From Protonemura montana (lineage: Eukaryota; Arthropoda; Insecta; Plecoptera; Nemouridae), in contig OX387612.1 in NCBI GenBank assembly GCA_947568835.1, positions 10,418,001-10,482,000 of the forward strand: a stretch of 64,000 nt of DNA, written 5' to 3'. A model generated the notes under the pieces. The model was not told where the DNA came from. It was given only the letters and a program-made list of their open reading frames with translations, and searched no databases. Positions 22,431 to 35,100 of this stretch are shown here, in pieces. Position numbers and translations under genes: made by a program. Each line of letters opens with the position of its first letter. The stretch's first letter is position 1.

Positions 22431-25400
22431 TTACTTCTTCTTGCGCTCCAGACAGAGAGGTCCTAGGTTGTCGCCAGTTGCCTCGTTGAAAGCGTTGTGC
22501 GCTCCATCGCAATACGGGAACTGTAAGGAACAAAGCAATGTTTACAAATTTCACCTGATACCAGCGCAACACTCAACAATCAGTCACATCTCTAACAATG
22601 ACAAAGATTACAGGCCTAACTGCTAAATTCTTGGGATTTATGGAAATATTTTCACAAGTAGCGTAAGTGAAAAAAGTGTAGTGACGTAAAAGTGAAGTTT
22701 AATTGTAGTAAAAAGTAAAGTTTAGTAGCGTTGAGTGTAGGTTTTATGTAGAGAAACAACGTCAATGTTACAGTCTCTGCGTGAAAGATGGCTGCCAAAT
22801 GACTACCTTACCGACAAAAATGCAGAGTACTGGAACATCACGTTAAGTGGAGCCACTGTCATATGAAATTTAATTTCGATATTTCTCGTAGGTTACTCAC
22901 TTTTTTCAAATATTGTTACATGTTTTTTAATCGTTGAGGTAAACATTGATGGAGATTTTTTGAGCATAAAAAGTCTCAAAAGCGAGTTAACCTACGAGAA
23001 ATATCGAAATTAAATTTCATACGACAGTGGCTCCACTTAACGTGGCGTTCCGGTACTCTAAATTTTTGTCGGTAAGGTAGTCATTTGGCGGCCATCTTTC
23101 ACGCAGAGACTGTAACATTGACGTTGAAACTCTACTTTTAACCTACACTCAACGATAGTAGTGTAAAACAGGACACCAATTTTCTTCTCCGGTAAGTTGC
23201 AATATCTTGTAGGGATCCCTCTTTCCCTCATCATCTAAACAGATATCCAATCTCTTGGCACTCTTTTCAAAATGTGTTTTGTGTTTCCTAGTTAAAGAAT
23301 GGAGCACAAAAGTCCAAGATTTTTCACTCAAATTTGGAGCAAATTCAGTTGATTTCTCCCACACAGAAAGTTCCTTAGATTAGGGATAGGGAAAATATAT
23401 ACCGATATATTCAAATATTGATGTATCGATATATTTGATTGGGTGTAATCACTAGAGCCACGATTATATGGTGATGCGCGAAATCGCGAATTGTTCTTAT
23501 CTCTTGTTATTCTTACAAATGAGTGCGATTCATTGAATTCCCAACTCAAATATGTAAGAAGCTCATCGCGACAAAACGCGAAATTCACGAAAAATCATCC
23601 ATAACAACGAAATCAACTATTTTCCGCGAAATCATCGCGAAATGAGCCTTTTCCCATCCAACTATCTTAAATTTCAGATAATCGGTTTTTTTTTCATTTT
23701 TATCAAACCATATTTCACGGAAAATAAATAAACAAATAAAATAACCCGTTTGTTTTTATGCTAAATTAAGAGATAATGAAGCTATTTCACTGAAATATGT
23801 GTATTTTGCGAAATAGCCACTTATTTCCATGCAAAATATTTAAAATGTTTATTTTATCTCTCTAAACACACATTTCCATGAATTTGTCATATTCAGGTCT
23901 GTTTCTCATCAAATGCTGTCAACATTCCTAAGCTTAGGGGGTAGAAGTAGTGGGGCAAAATGTTTGCAGTAGGAAACCATTGCCATTGGTTGGCTGAATC
24001 TTCCCCTCCTTGCCATGTGAGCACCAGCACCACATGCATTCAGTCTATATAGAGATTAGCTGGGATTTCAAATTTCAATGGGGTGTAATAAATCTTTGAC
24101 TTTTGAGGATCAAACAAAGCAACTCTTTGTGAGTGATGGATATATTTTGATGTGTGGAATCTGGAACACCAGACTTGTCTGGGAGAAAAAAGACAATCTT
24201 GCAAAGTATGTTGTTAGTACCAGGCAGTGGGTCTAATTCAAATTCTAATGGACATAAAAATCTCAAACTTCTCATTTGCAGTTCTGACTTAGCAAACTAT
24301 TTGGGCCCCAGTGAACAGTGTTGATGCAGAGAGGTTTTTTAGGGAAGCTACCATTGAAACTTGTTCAATGTTCAGTTTAACAAGTGGTAGGTGTCGCTCT
24401 TACTGCCATACAATGTATTTCATGCTGGCATTTATGTAAAATATTGATTTGTGCTATTCATTTTGTTCCAAGTCCCTAACAAATACCGATGTTGAGGACC
24501 TACACTAAATATTTGCTTTATTGTAATTATTATTGATCACTTCTTTATTAAAGATCCCAGTGCTTACCCTAAATCTTCATTCCTTTCGAATGTAGATCGC
24601 AAAACCCCTTTTTTCTATTTAGCTATAAACGCTAAAATTCAAATAATTAGCACTAAAATTTCGATAAAATTAATGCTAAAAACACGTTTTTTCTTTTTTT
24701 CGTCACCTATGTCTGAAATCTGTTATAGACATGAAATTCTGTACTTTTTCCATAACACTTTTTGGATTTCCGAAATCCAAAAAGCTTACCACGAAATTAT
24801 CGAAATCATAACACCGTAAAATCTTGGCTCTAGTAATCACTAATCAGTAATTGATTATCTGCAATTGATTACCTACAAGTAGCATTGTAATCTCACAAGT
24901 TAATCAGGTAACAATAATATTTAAAAATTATAATAAGAGAATTAATTTATCTTCACGTCACTATTTAACGTCAACAATATCAGAGCATTTATGCGTATTG
25001 AAATATTAATTTTACAATATTTCATTATATTGATAATTTAATTTTTCAATATTTCAAAATATATATCGACATATTAATATAAAATATTATTCTGAAGTTG
25101 CTCCATCCCTAGCATAGACCACTTTGTCACAAAATGTATCTTCTTTCTCAAAATAACCACTAACTTTTGGACAAAAAATCTGGCAGGTTTTGGGTTTAGA
25201 AAATTATCAGCCTTTTGACTCCAGCACCAACAAGGTTAGATCTGGGAGATACGACTACCTTATCACATCTCCCCTGCACCTACACTCAATAGGGCCAAAC
25301 CTATCATCAATCAAAATTAGCATTGGCACAAGATTAGAAAACATTCCTTTTTTTTATATCAAAACTATAATTGGCATTCAAAGATCCAAACCTTCTTGCT

Positions 25401-26740
25401 CTGCCAGCAACGGCAAAACGCTGCCTTGTCGCTTATGTCCTCGATGTCAAGGCTGTGGACAACCTTTGCGGCGTTCTTCTGAATCGTCTTGTTCACCGCG
25501 CCTGGCTGTTGACAAACCCAATTATATACAAGTTATCACATGGCAGGTTTGCAAGTGAGTAACAATTTCTTCTATAATTTTCAGAATGATATATCAACGA
25601 TGATATTAGGTGATAAGTGATTTTGCTTCAAGTGAATCAAATTTGAATACAACAACTTTATGAGTTATGCTGCCACACTTTCAATACTTATTGCATCACG
25701 TTATACCTAATTGGTAATTTTGGCTTCCATTACAAATTCTGAGTCAATATTGGTCAGGGGACAATGTGTTGGGTATGTATTTAGGCTATGATAATTGTTG
25801 GACTTTTTTTATTTTGCTATGACTGTCATGCAATATTTTGCATAGATGTTTGGATGTGGTTGGTGTTGGAAAGATTTTTCTACCAGCATTCCAGTAGGTA
25901 ATCCACCACAAAAACAAAGTTGTCTCTGACTTGTTGCTCTCAAACCCCCCGCTCGAGCCCCCAATGCGATTAGTACGCATCGGTTAAGTGTGGCAGCTTC
26001 ACTTAGTTTTAGCACTAGACCTTATGTGACAACCTTGTTAGATCAGAAGTATGTTTGCAATATGTAATTGACAACAAATTTGTGCACAGTAAAATGTAAC
26101 AAAAATTTACCTTGCACTGTCTACCCTTAGGGCAGAATGCTCGGTATGACATGTAAGTCAAGCCACCGACAAAGGCACTGAAAGGCACCAGCGAAAGCCA
26201 GTCCCCCACTGAAATATTTCCAGATAATGTAGCACTCCTCCGATTAAAGAACCTATGCACATAGGCTGGATAGAATGTAGCAGTAGGGTAGAAGGAAGGG
26301 ACACAAATGTTTACTTCTACTCCTTATAGCACAGATTGTACAATATTACAAAAGTCCAAGACATTATGTAACATCGATAACAAGCAATATTGAGTACACA
26401 CTAACAACATTGCTGGAGAAAACTGTAAAAAAAAACCTAACTTTAATCTATGGTTATACTTAAAGCGCATGATTGGGTAAATATGAAAATGAACCTCTTC
26501 TAGTTTTAATTATTTGGTTTTCAAATAAAAATAGGTCGACCCCTACTTGCTAGGTTAGGGCTCATGAAAGCCTCAGCAAAATTCTGTCAGGCCTCAAAAC
26601 TTCACAAAACTGGTAATTTATGGTACAAAAGATCATGCTTTACCTCCTAGCTTAAACCATCCTCCAATTGAATCCGGTATCGGCAAGTTAGACAAGTAAT
26701 TTGGCAAGGAAACTTTGACGAGGTGCGAAATAGGTTCCAT
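22431..26740 (-). CDS. Cisd2: CDGSH iron-sulfur domain protein 2 (four exons, complete)
   Basis: This is an ER/mitochondrial outer-membrane 2Fe-2S protein of the NEET family, involved in calcium, redox and iron homeostasis and lifespan. Exons are 26740-26644, 26208-26111, 25505-25392 and 22520-22431. All phases match and give 132 residues, the family's length. The N-terminus [16 protein letters not shown] closely resembles the fly protein. A membrane helix follows ([19 protein letters not shown]). The cluster motif is CRCWQSKK (exon 3) joined to FPYCDGAH (exon 4), giving the C-x-C...C...H ligands only after splicing. The protein ends in a lysine-rich LERKKK. The donor of exon 3 (GTTTGG) is weak. 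Intron 3 (2.87 kb) holds a hAT copy and a foldback MITE. Confidence 0.95.
22729..23154. mobile_element. Foldback MITE, copy 1 (in Cisd2 intron)
   Basis: This 426-bp near-palindrome has ends CGTTGAGTGTAGGTT / ACCTACACTCAACG. The inner blocks also mirror (cgatatttctcgtaggttac against gttaacctacgagaaatatc). The flanks ttagtag / atagtag fit a 7-bp target duplication with one mismatch. There is no coding capacity. Confidence 0.85.
23453..24832 (+). mobile_element. hAT-type element, copy 1 (deletion derivative)
   Basis: The termini TAGAGCCA...TGGCTCTA (about 25-bp imperfect inverted repeats) are flanked by the exact 8-bp duplication GTAATCAC (445-452 and 833-840 of their thousands). Both are hAT hallmarks. 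A remnant of the C-terminal dimerisation region reads [15 protein letters not shown] near 24300-24345 with stops upstream. It is non-autonomous and sits in the Cisd2 last intron. Confidence 0.9.
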
Positions 26741-28569
26741 CTTGGAAGGTCTCTGATAAAAAAATTAATGACTTGCGTCGAGGCTCGAACCCAAGCCAGA
26801 GGCGGGAGTTTAAATGTATCAGAGAATTTTGATTGGCATCAACTTTTTGATTATTTCTCGCGAAAATCATCTGGAGATGATAATTCACCAGTATTTTGAA
26901 TAGTAAAATCAGATATTTTGTTTAGAGATGCCAAAATGTTCCAAGAATGAACACAGATTCTGCTCTATGGGCTAACTTCATTCTACTTTGATTACCTTGC
27001 CAGAATCCCTTTTATCGGTCCAACAGACGCTCAAAGAGAAGTAAATTACAACTTTCTAAGATGAAGGCAACACACACAACTGCTAAGAAAATCACACTTC
27101 TGAATAGTTGAAATGCATATATTTTATAAAAATATTCAGATCAATAAAATACATAAGCACTGCTCACAACATACCTGCATACTTGTAAATGCAATAACTA
27201 GCAGTTTGAGGCCATTACATACACTTTTAAAATATCAGTCAGTGAATTCTATTCTATGGAATTATCCTTAAAATAATAGTTACCTGAATTGTATGTCATG
27301 TATCTATGGATAAGAAACAGAATATCTTTGAATTTGCAATACAACTAGGGACTAACATAAAAAAAATAGAGTACAACCTTTTTTACAACCTAAGATTTAC
27401 AATTTTTACAACCAAGAATGTTGAGTTGCAAATTAAGCAAACACTTATCTTAATTATGTTGCTTTGAACCCGTTGTCATGGAATTCTCTGCACAAAAGAC
27501 AGAGGTGAAAGAACCTTTTTTTACATCACAACTTACGAGTATAGGCAATTTGACAGATACATCTTACGATTAACAAAGATAGGCTAAAAGATAAAAAATA
27601 GTAGAACCAAACAAAAAATTGCTTCTGATAATTAGTAATTAATGAGCAAGCCACAAGGCAATAAGGTAGCAAACATCATTAAATAGTAATAAAAGGTAGT
27701 AGAAATTTGACTTTGAATCACGATTATTTTACACATTTTGATGGCCAGAGATATTTTTGTAGGTGGTTCTCATTCTGAAAATGCTACTCATTTGTTAGTC
27801 TGTAAAAAAGTGAGTTTTTTTAACTTTTGAGTATTATTGCAATGGCATGCAGTGAAATTGACTGGCTTTTCTAAGTCCCTGACGTCAACTTCTGCGGAAA
27901 GAAACGGCATTTTTAGTTGAGTTATTGTTTCTACCACAAGTATCCCAAGAGTATGTTGAGCTATCACTCAGCATATAAACCTCTTTCTTATTATTAAATG
28001 TCTTAGCTTATGTATGTGCTCCATTTCTTTTGTTCTATTGTTTCTATTTGGCCTGAACCAAACTTAGGACCAGCTTATTTGTAAAAGAAAATGACCTTAG
28101 TAAGTGATAAACATGAGTATGAGACAAGAAATAAACATAAGTTATTTAAAAGCTCAGGAGGGGAGCACAGAATAGCAAAGAAAGGTTTGAGAAATTAAAA
28201 TAGAATTACTCAAAAGATAAGAAATGAAACAAATTTAAACAAAACTATAAGTGAATTAGAAAAATGAGAGAGTGTGGGACAAAGCTAAATAAGACATTTT
28301 AATGTACCTAATTAGTAATTGCTTTTAGCTAAATAAAAAAAATTACAAACAAAAGTCTCTTGCCGATTTCAATTGGTAGCAGCAGCGGGCAGAAATTGAC
28401 ACAGATTTACCGAACACCGATCGAGTCGACATCATCAGGAACGATTGGGAAGGAGGCAGGAAAACCGAGATACTAACCACTTTCCGATTTCCATTTGGAC
28501 GCTCTATCAACTGAGCTATCCAGGCACAGAAGATCCCAGCCCAGCAGGATGGGATCTCTGTGAGGAAAG
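26741..28569. other. Intergenic region between the zinc-finger locus and Cisd2
   Basis: The Cisd2 promoter and any 5' non-coding exon should lie in the right-hand neighbourhood of 26741. A tRNA-like B box (minus, GGGTTCGAGCCTCGACGC) lies only about 35 bases upstream of the Cisd2 ATG. A tRNA-like module (minus, TAGCTCAGTTGATAGAGC) lies at 28480-28545 just past the last zinc-finger exon. The rest shows nothing recognisable. Confidence 0.45.
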
Positions 28570-29853
28570 TCACTGTACGAACTCGGGATGGCGGTTGCGG
28601 ACGTGGCTAATCAAGCTGAATGGACGCTTGGCAGAGTACGGACAGTGCGGACACGGATGCGTCGGCCCCACGCCGCATTCGAGGCTGACATGACGGTCCA
28701 GGCCGAACTGGTGGCGGTACCTATGTCAGGTCACGCTCATGTTAAGTTAGCTTGTGTAGCTTGAAAGATTCAACGATCATTTTGGTTCAATGCAGGTAGG
28801 GAAAATAAAATACAAGTAAATATTTGAAATCTTATTTAAATTGCAAACTCTTGCAATGTGTGGGGTATTTAATTATTATGAACACTACTACCGTCTCAAA
28901 AATTGATGCTCAAATGGGAAATCGTACCCCGATCTCTACCTATCGCGGGTGGACTTATTTGAAAAGTAGCTCAATGGGTTAGAGCAACACCTGCGACAGG
29001 TGGAGATCGAGGTTCGAGTCCCCGTTTGGGCATACATTTTTGAGACGGTTGTAAAGTTCATAATAATAAAATACAAGTACGATTATAAGTTGCACTAGGT
29101 ACCTGCTCTGTCGAAATAGTTGACCTTCTTGTTTTCTTGTAGCGTTAACCCATAAGAGCCAAAAGGTTAGGTGTCTTAAACACCACTCAAGATAAATGGG
29201 TAAAAAGACTATGCAGGTAACAAATTACTGTCAGTTATCAACAGCACATAAGCATTGTAATCACAAGAAAGTGATCGGGTTGTGGTGAAGAAGGAAAAAA
29301 GAGAGAGGATACCGCAACTAACCAGAGATGGGAGAGAAAGTGATAAATAAGGTTGCAACAGAACGAAATGTTTTGGTGATCAGTATTGCGACTGGGACAA
29401 AACAAGATTTCAATGAAAAACGCCATCTGTTGGAAGAGGTCCAAACTATTTGAGTTTGTTGGCATCCCTTCCCAAGCTTTAAGCATGGTATTTTAAGCCC
29501 AGGATGGAATACTAGTGTGCACTTCATGTGTCCTAACCAAAATCGATGTTGTTTCGATTAGATTAGTTTTTGGCACTTTTTACTGAGAAAAAAGCTAATA
29601 TTCAGGTTGTGCGAATGGAAACACGAACTGCTACGAGGAGCCTAGACCCGCAAGACAGTTTAATCCGTGAAATTATCGTACCGTTTGGGACAGCGCGGGC
29701 ACGCGAACACCGGATTCCGACCGCAGGAGTGGCGAACGTGCCGCGCTAGGTCCGTCTTGTACTTGTAGCTCTTGTTGCAGACGAGGCAAGGGTATGGACG
29801 CCACGAAACCCCGATTCTATCGGATCTCGGCGGTAGCCCACCACCCTCGGGGT
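28570..29853 (-). CDS. Zinc-finger locus: distal 3' exon pair with a split finger
   Basis: Exon 29853-29682 (entered in phase 1) encodes a C2HC finger CLVCNKSYKYKTDLARH...C, then ACPRCPKR up to a GTACGA donor in phase 2. Exon 28720-28570 (acceptor catag, phase 2) continues YRHQFGLDRHVSLECG and a C2H2 finger CPHCPYSAKRPFSLISH ending HPEFVQ and a stop. Joining them rebuilds a finger whose two cysteines and histidine come from different exons. Reading on past 29682 instead gives a truncated finger and an early stop. The paired C2HC/C2H2 style resembles alternative C-terminal exons of insect lola-type genes, but no BTB domain is seen here. Confidence 0.7.
28819..29066 (+). mobile_element. Palindromic tRNA-headed SINE
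   Basis: The central tRNA-like head (TAGCTCAATGGGTTAGAGC, then GAGGTTCGAGTCCCC) is embedded between inverted arms ('accgtctcaaaaattgatgc' mirrored by 'catacatttttgagacggt', and attattatgaac mirrored by gttcataataat). The 14-base ATAAAATACAAGTA occurs at both edges (28805 and 29066) and may be a target duplication, though part overlaps the element arm. Related copies lie at 40597, 61467 and 63343. It lies in the intron between the two exons of the split finger. Confidence 0.75.
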
Positions 29854-30454
29854 CTGCAACCGAGCGGAATGTCGTGAAATTCTGTGACGCCAAAAGGATT
29901 AATAAGTAAGCAGTCTGGTTTCAAAACATGCAGTTGGAATTTAAAAAATATACATATACATATATTTATATATGTGATATATATATGGTTACATGGAAGA
30001 TCAATAGGGACAATAGGGCAGTGACCCAGTCCTGCCAAAAAAATATTGAATAGCTCCTTTTTGGTACTCTATATACATTATATTATTTCACTTCCTGAGT
30101 ATATGTATTTTACAAAATAAAGAAAATTGAATTGAATTGAATAATAATAACATATAATACACAAATGTTTTTTTGGCTTACCAATTGATCCTTAGGAAAT
30201 CCAGCAAAAAGGAAAATGATTTTATTATCTGTACATAAATTACAATGAAGTAATTTTGAATGGTTAGAATACCGCAACCCTGGTTAGTTATTGGGGACAT
30301 AAAAAAAAAAAACACAACTTAACGAGGTTGATAAAAGTTGGTTGGGATAACTACGGGACTGTAGGACGTTTCAGCTATGATGTTTACGTAGAGAAGAAAT
30401 AGATCTTCTACACAGCCAAAAAATCATCCAATCCTCAACCTTCTTACCTGCAAA

Positions 30455-31306
30455 TATCGCGATGTCGTCATCGATACACAAGCACTGGCTTGGCATGGAC
30501 GCTATAGCTGGAGAATGTGTCACGATGTCATCATTGATACACAAGCACTGGCTTGGCATGGACGCTATAGCCGGAGAATGTGTCGCGATGTCGTCATCGA
30601 TACACAAGCACTGGCTTGGCATGGACGCTATAGCCGGAGAATGTGTCGCGATGTCGTCATCGATACACAAGCACTGGCTTGGCATGGACGCTATAGCCGG
30701 AGAATGTGTCGTGATGTCGTCATCGATACACAAGCACTGGCTTGGCATGGACGCTATAGCCGGAGAATGTGTCGCGATGTCGTCATCGATACACAAGCAC
30801 TGGCTTGGCACGGACGCTATAGCCGGAGAATGTGTCGTGATGTCGTCATCGATACACAAGCACTGGCTTGGCATGGACGCTATAGCCGGAGAATGTGTCG
30901 TGATGTCGTCATCGATACACAAGCACTGGCTTGGCATGGACGCTATAGCCGGAGAATGTGTCGCGATGTCGTCATCGATACACAAGCACTGGCTTGGCAC
31001 GGACGCTATAGCCGGATAATGTGTCGCGATGTAGTACTGGCTTGGCATGGACGCTATAGCCGGAGAATGTGTCGTGATGTCGTCATCGATACACAAGCAC
31101 TGGCTTGGCATGGACGCTATAGCCGGAGAATGTGTCGCGATGTCATCATCTGGCTTGGCATGGACGCTATAGCCGGAGAATGTGTCGCGATGTCGTCATC
31201 GATACACAAGCACTGGCTTGGCACGGACGCTATAGCCGGAGAATGTGTCGCGATGTCGTCATCAATACACAAGCACTGGCTTGGCATGGACGCTATAGCC
31301 GGAGAA
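30455..31306. repeat. 63-bp minisatellite, about 13 units
   Basis: A 63-base unit (gatgtcgtcatcgatacaca, agcactggcttggcatggac, gctatagccggagaatgtgt, and so on) repeats about 13 times, with two units internally shortened near 31031 and 31148. Because 63 is divisible by three, long open frames appear on both strands. They are not genes. The array stops a few bases inside the intron from the donor of the exon at 31319. Confidence 0.95.
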
Positions 31307-31318
31307 CAAAACACTTAC

Positions 31319-31519
31319 GGTTGTTTGCTATGTGGCTGATGAGATGGTGCTTCAGCCGACCGAGATATGGACAGTGCTGGCACGCAAGCGTTGGTGGCTG
31401 ATCGCACGTTAGCTTCTGGTGAGCTTTAAGCCCGTCTTTAGTAGCGAACGTCTTGGAGCAACGTTCACAGCCCAAGCGCGGCTTGGACGTTGTGTCGATG
31501 TTCCTCGGCTTCTCCACGG
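31319..31519 (-). CDS. Zinc-finger locus: internal two-finger exon
   Basis: This phase-1 to phase-1 exon of 201 bases runs from acceptor 'tttccacag' to donor GTAAGT. It encodes CERCSKTFATKDGLKAH...C (C2HC) and CQHCPYLGRLKHHLISH (C2H2). It can splice in frame from the exon at 32957-32871, skipping the stop-bearing exon at 32335-32199. It has no compatible phase-1 acceptor in frame with the exons downstream other than 29853. Together with those exons it would give a protein of 389 residues. Confidence 0.75.
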
Positions 31520-31867
31520 CTGTGGAAACAGTTCATTGCATGACTACTTTGCCGCATGCGTTATGTCGATGATATGCTCGAAGGTCGAATAAAAACTAAT
31601 GCCATCTGCTGTGGACCAAATCGATTACGGACTTAGATGTCTATATCTACAGACGAATAGTAAGATGTCCACAGAAATAAGCCAAGCAATAGCAATTAGG
31701 ATGAAAGGGAAGAAGGAAACTGTACCACATTGCGTTTCATCTTTGTCTTTCTTTGCGCGGTTTATTTATTAGTCGTTGGGCACTCTTAACCTTTTTATGA
31801 CCGAGCAATGTGTACGTTTTATTTTCAGGAATACCTAATAACTACTCAGAAATTGGTCCTCGAACCA

Positions 31868-32010
31868 TTTCGAGTCAACTCGGATCCTGATCTCCACCTG
31901 TTGAAGGTGTTGCTCTAACCAACTGAGCTACTTGATCCCCGATCTCCACCTGTCGCGGGTGTTGCTCTAACAAATTGAGCTACTTGGACCCCGCTCCACC
32001 TGTCGCGAGT
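31868..32010 (-). repeat. tRNA-head repeat fragment
   Basis: The minus strand shows about two and a half copies of the tRNA-like head (TAGCTCAGTTGGTTAGAGCA, then CACCTG..AGGTGGAGATC). It is the same 53-base unit amplified at 63477. It lies between zinc-finger exons. Confidence 0.75.
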
Positions 32011-32198
32011 GCAAAGGCAGCCAAATATTGCAAAGGTTCAATATTTCCGAACTCTTGTCGACCCTGTTGGTGCAGCTGCAGTTGAATGTGTCACATGATC
32101 AAATCAAGCCGGCTCATTGGCTGAAAGAACTGGGACATGATGCAAAGTACTCAACTAAAAAAGGGATTAACGAGCAGAAAAAAATGACCAAGCGAAAT

Positions 32199-35100
32199 CT
32201 ACTGACCGCTTGCCACTAGTGGAGGCACGTAGAATTTGGGGCTGCAGGTTCTCATCAGGTGACGGCGCAAGCTGTCTTTTCGAGTGAAATTCCGCGAACA
32301 CTTCGGGCACTGAACTTGATCCCGATCTGCGCTCGCTGGAGATTTAAAACATCATTTAGGGCAATTAAAATATATTGAATGACAACTTTAGGTCCACGCA
32401 CAGGTTGAATATCTTGGAACACGCCGTTAAGTGGAGCCACTGTCGTATGAAATTTAATTTCGATATTTTTCGTGGGTTACTCGCTTTTGACTTTTTATGC
32501 TCAAAAGATCTCCATCAATGTTTACCTCAACGATTGATATACATGTAACAATATTAAAAAGCGAGTAACCTACGAGAAATATCGAAATTAAATTTCATAC
32601 GACAGTGGCTCCACTTAACGGGATGTTCCGGTACTCTGCATTTTTGTCGGTAAAGTAGTCATTTGGCGGCCATCTTTCACGCAGAGACTGTAACATTATC
32701 GCTCTAACTCTACCTAGAACCTGCACAATCAACAGTATTAGTAACTAGAGCTTTGAGTTAAGTCAAAAACGGTTTCTGGAGCAGATTTTTTCTATAAGAT
32801 TAGTGTTTACGATAGGACAGGGTTCTGTAATGTGGCCCCTGAATTTGAAAGAAGATGAGAGAAGGCTTACCAGCGATTGTTTCGTTGTAGATCCTCTTCG
32901 CATCATCTAGATCGATATTTGGATCATTTTTCTCCGGCCTGAGCTTCGTGACCGTGTCTGAATCTTCGAAACATTAATCGGTTTATTAATCATTAAATAA
33001 TCTATTCAGGCTTAAATAATCTATTCAGGCTTAAATAATCTATTCAGGTATGAATAACGCAGCAGTCAAAACATTACAAGCCTCTCTTCAACTTTTGTGG
33101 TAATTTGCATTGAATTATTTTCTATCCTTGCAAGCTAGAAAGGTTATTTACTGAACTTAAGAACTGGCATGTCAGTACAATCCATAATTCCTTTGATTGG
33201 ATTCAATTAACCTTATTATCAGCTCCAAATATGTTACATGCAAATTATGTCTTTAATAGTAAAAGTGGAAAATATTAACCTAAAAGCTGTTCATTCAATG
33301 CTTATATATATTAAAATAAACCCATTGGGTTTCTAGGTTAAGTCAGTGTCCTAGCACTAATGCTAAATGCCCTGCACTGTAGATGCCACCCGATGGTGCT
33401 TGTGACCCTTATTTTTAAGAAACCTCTACAGTTGGGACCACAATTGCGCCACCTTTTAGCTAAGTAAACCCAATAAAGAAAAAAAAAAGAAAAAAAATAT
33501 ATTTTACATTGTACATAGAAGATGATCAGACATATTTGACTCTGAGCTGTGCTAGGACTATGACTTAACCTTTTAAATAGGTTTCCAGTAGGAAATAAAT
33601 AAAATGTATTTTGATTTTTGAGAACTCACTTGCCCCTTGATAGGGGCCAGGCGGTGCCGCCTTCAGCCAAGTATCGAGGAAATTATCGCGGCCGCATTCA
33701 AACTGTTGGTGTTTGTCGAGCATCTCCTGCTGTGGGTAGCTTTTCTGACAGCCGCTGCAAGCAAACTCAGCCGGGGGGCCGAAATCTCGCGGAACCACTA
33801 CGCGGGGAAATGCACCCGCGCTGACGCCGCAGTCTGCAGAAAGAAGCGGGAGTGGAACTTGTGTGCCGGAGCTATTCGTCCGCTTTCACCACAAGTTCTG
33901 TTTAAATGCCAGTAGATTGCATTCACAGTTTTGCCGTAAGGACTGAAAATACATTTCTTGAAACCATAAAAATATTTCAATTCATGTTTATAAAAAAAAA
34001 ATTAAACTGCATAAATATCTAACACTAGTATTACAAAACTGCTTAATCTAGTAATAAATTAATTAAATAGATAAATCACGGTATGATGTAACTAATGGAA
34101 AACTAACTTGTTAACTTAATCTTAACTTCACAATTTATTGGGACCAACAGGAAGAAAAAATGTGTTCATTCCATTTTATGTATCATCCGAAGTTGTAAAT
34201 AAACTTCTATTCTTTTCTATTCTTTAAGCAGCAGGGTGTTTGCAGATCAATTTTGATAATGCAAATCAGTGAAAATAATACTATATCAAAGTGTTTTGAA
34301 GTAAAAGGTACCACTGGTGTGATATTGTTAAAATGTGAATGCCACTTTAGAAGTGCTCTAAGGGGGGCGAGTTCTTTGGAATACCAAAGTTTGAAGCAAC
34401 TTACGAACACGCTGAATATGTCGAAGAACTGAAGACTTGCGCGACGTACGATAGCCGCAAGTGTCGCACTCGATGTGACGCATGCACGGTGGAACTCCAC
34501 ACTCGTTCTTCTGGTGCCGAAGTAGATGACAGCGACGAGCGTAGCTACAGCCGCAGAGCTCGCACTCAAATTTGCGTTTCGCTGGAAGGATTATGAAAAT
34601 GTTGGGTGCAGAAAAATAATGGGAAAATTAATGAGTTTAGTTTCAATGTTTACAAAAAGAGCAAGATTGGAGCTTTTTAAGTTTTCCTGTGGTACATGAG
34701 CTAGTATCCACATGCGCTAAGTTTGAATAGCCCTTAGTTTATCTTGTATACGTACATGGGCTAGTAGTTGTTTGCATGAGGTGCAGAGTATAAACAAAAA
34801 AATACGAGATATACTACAAGCTATTTGAACTCGGCCCCTGGGGGGTGGAGCTGTTTACTATTACCGCTATTACTATATATGGGTTTAGATTGCAGGACAA
34901 CTATATTGCTGCAATTTTGCTTTTTCCATCAGCAAAAACCATTTACTTAACTATTCTTTATTAAATGTTATAATTATAGTATATTGGATAATACTTAAGC
35001 TGGGTTGGTAGGTGAATTGATTTTATGCAAAACATGCATCGCCTTACTTGTTGGTTTCTCTCCCTCCTTCAAAAAGTCTTGTATGCTGACGTTTGGATAT

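Noticed and set aside
29660..29681. Zinc-finger exon ending at the in-frame stop after NFTD
   Set aside because: It would leave half a finger. A GTACGA donor just upstream joins in frame to the exon at 28720 and restores a full finger, so splicing is preferred.
30371..31401. Open frames of up to 274 codons on both strands
   Set aside because: The 63-base repeat unit is a multiple of three, so frames stay open on both strands. Nothing is protein-like or conserved.
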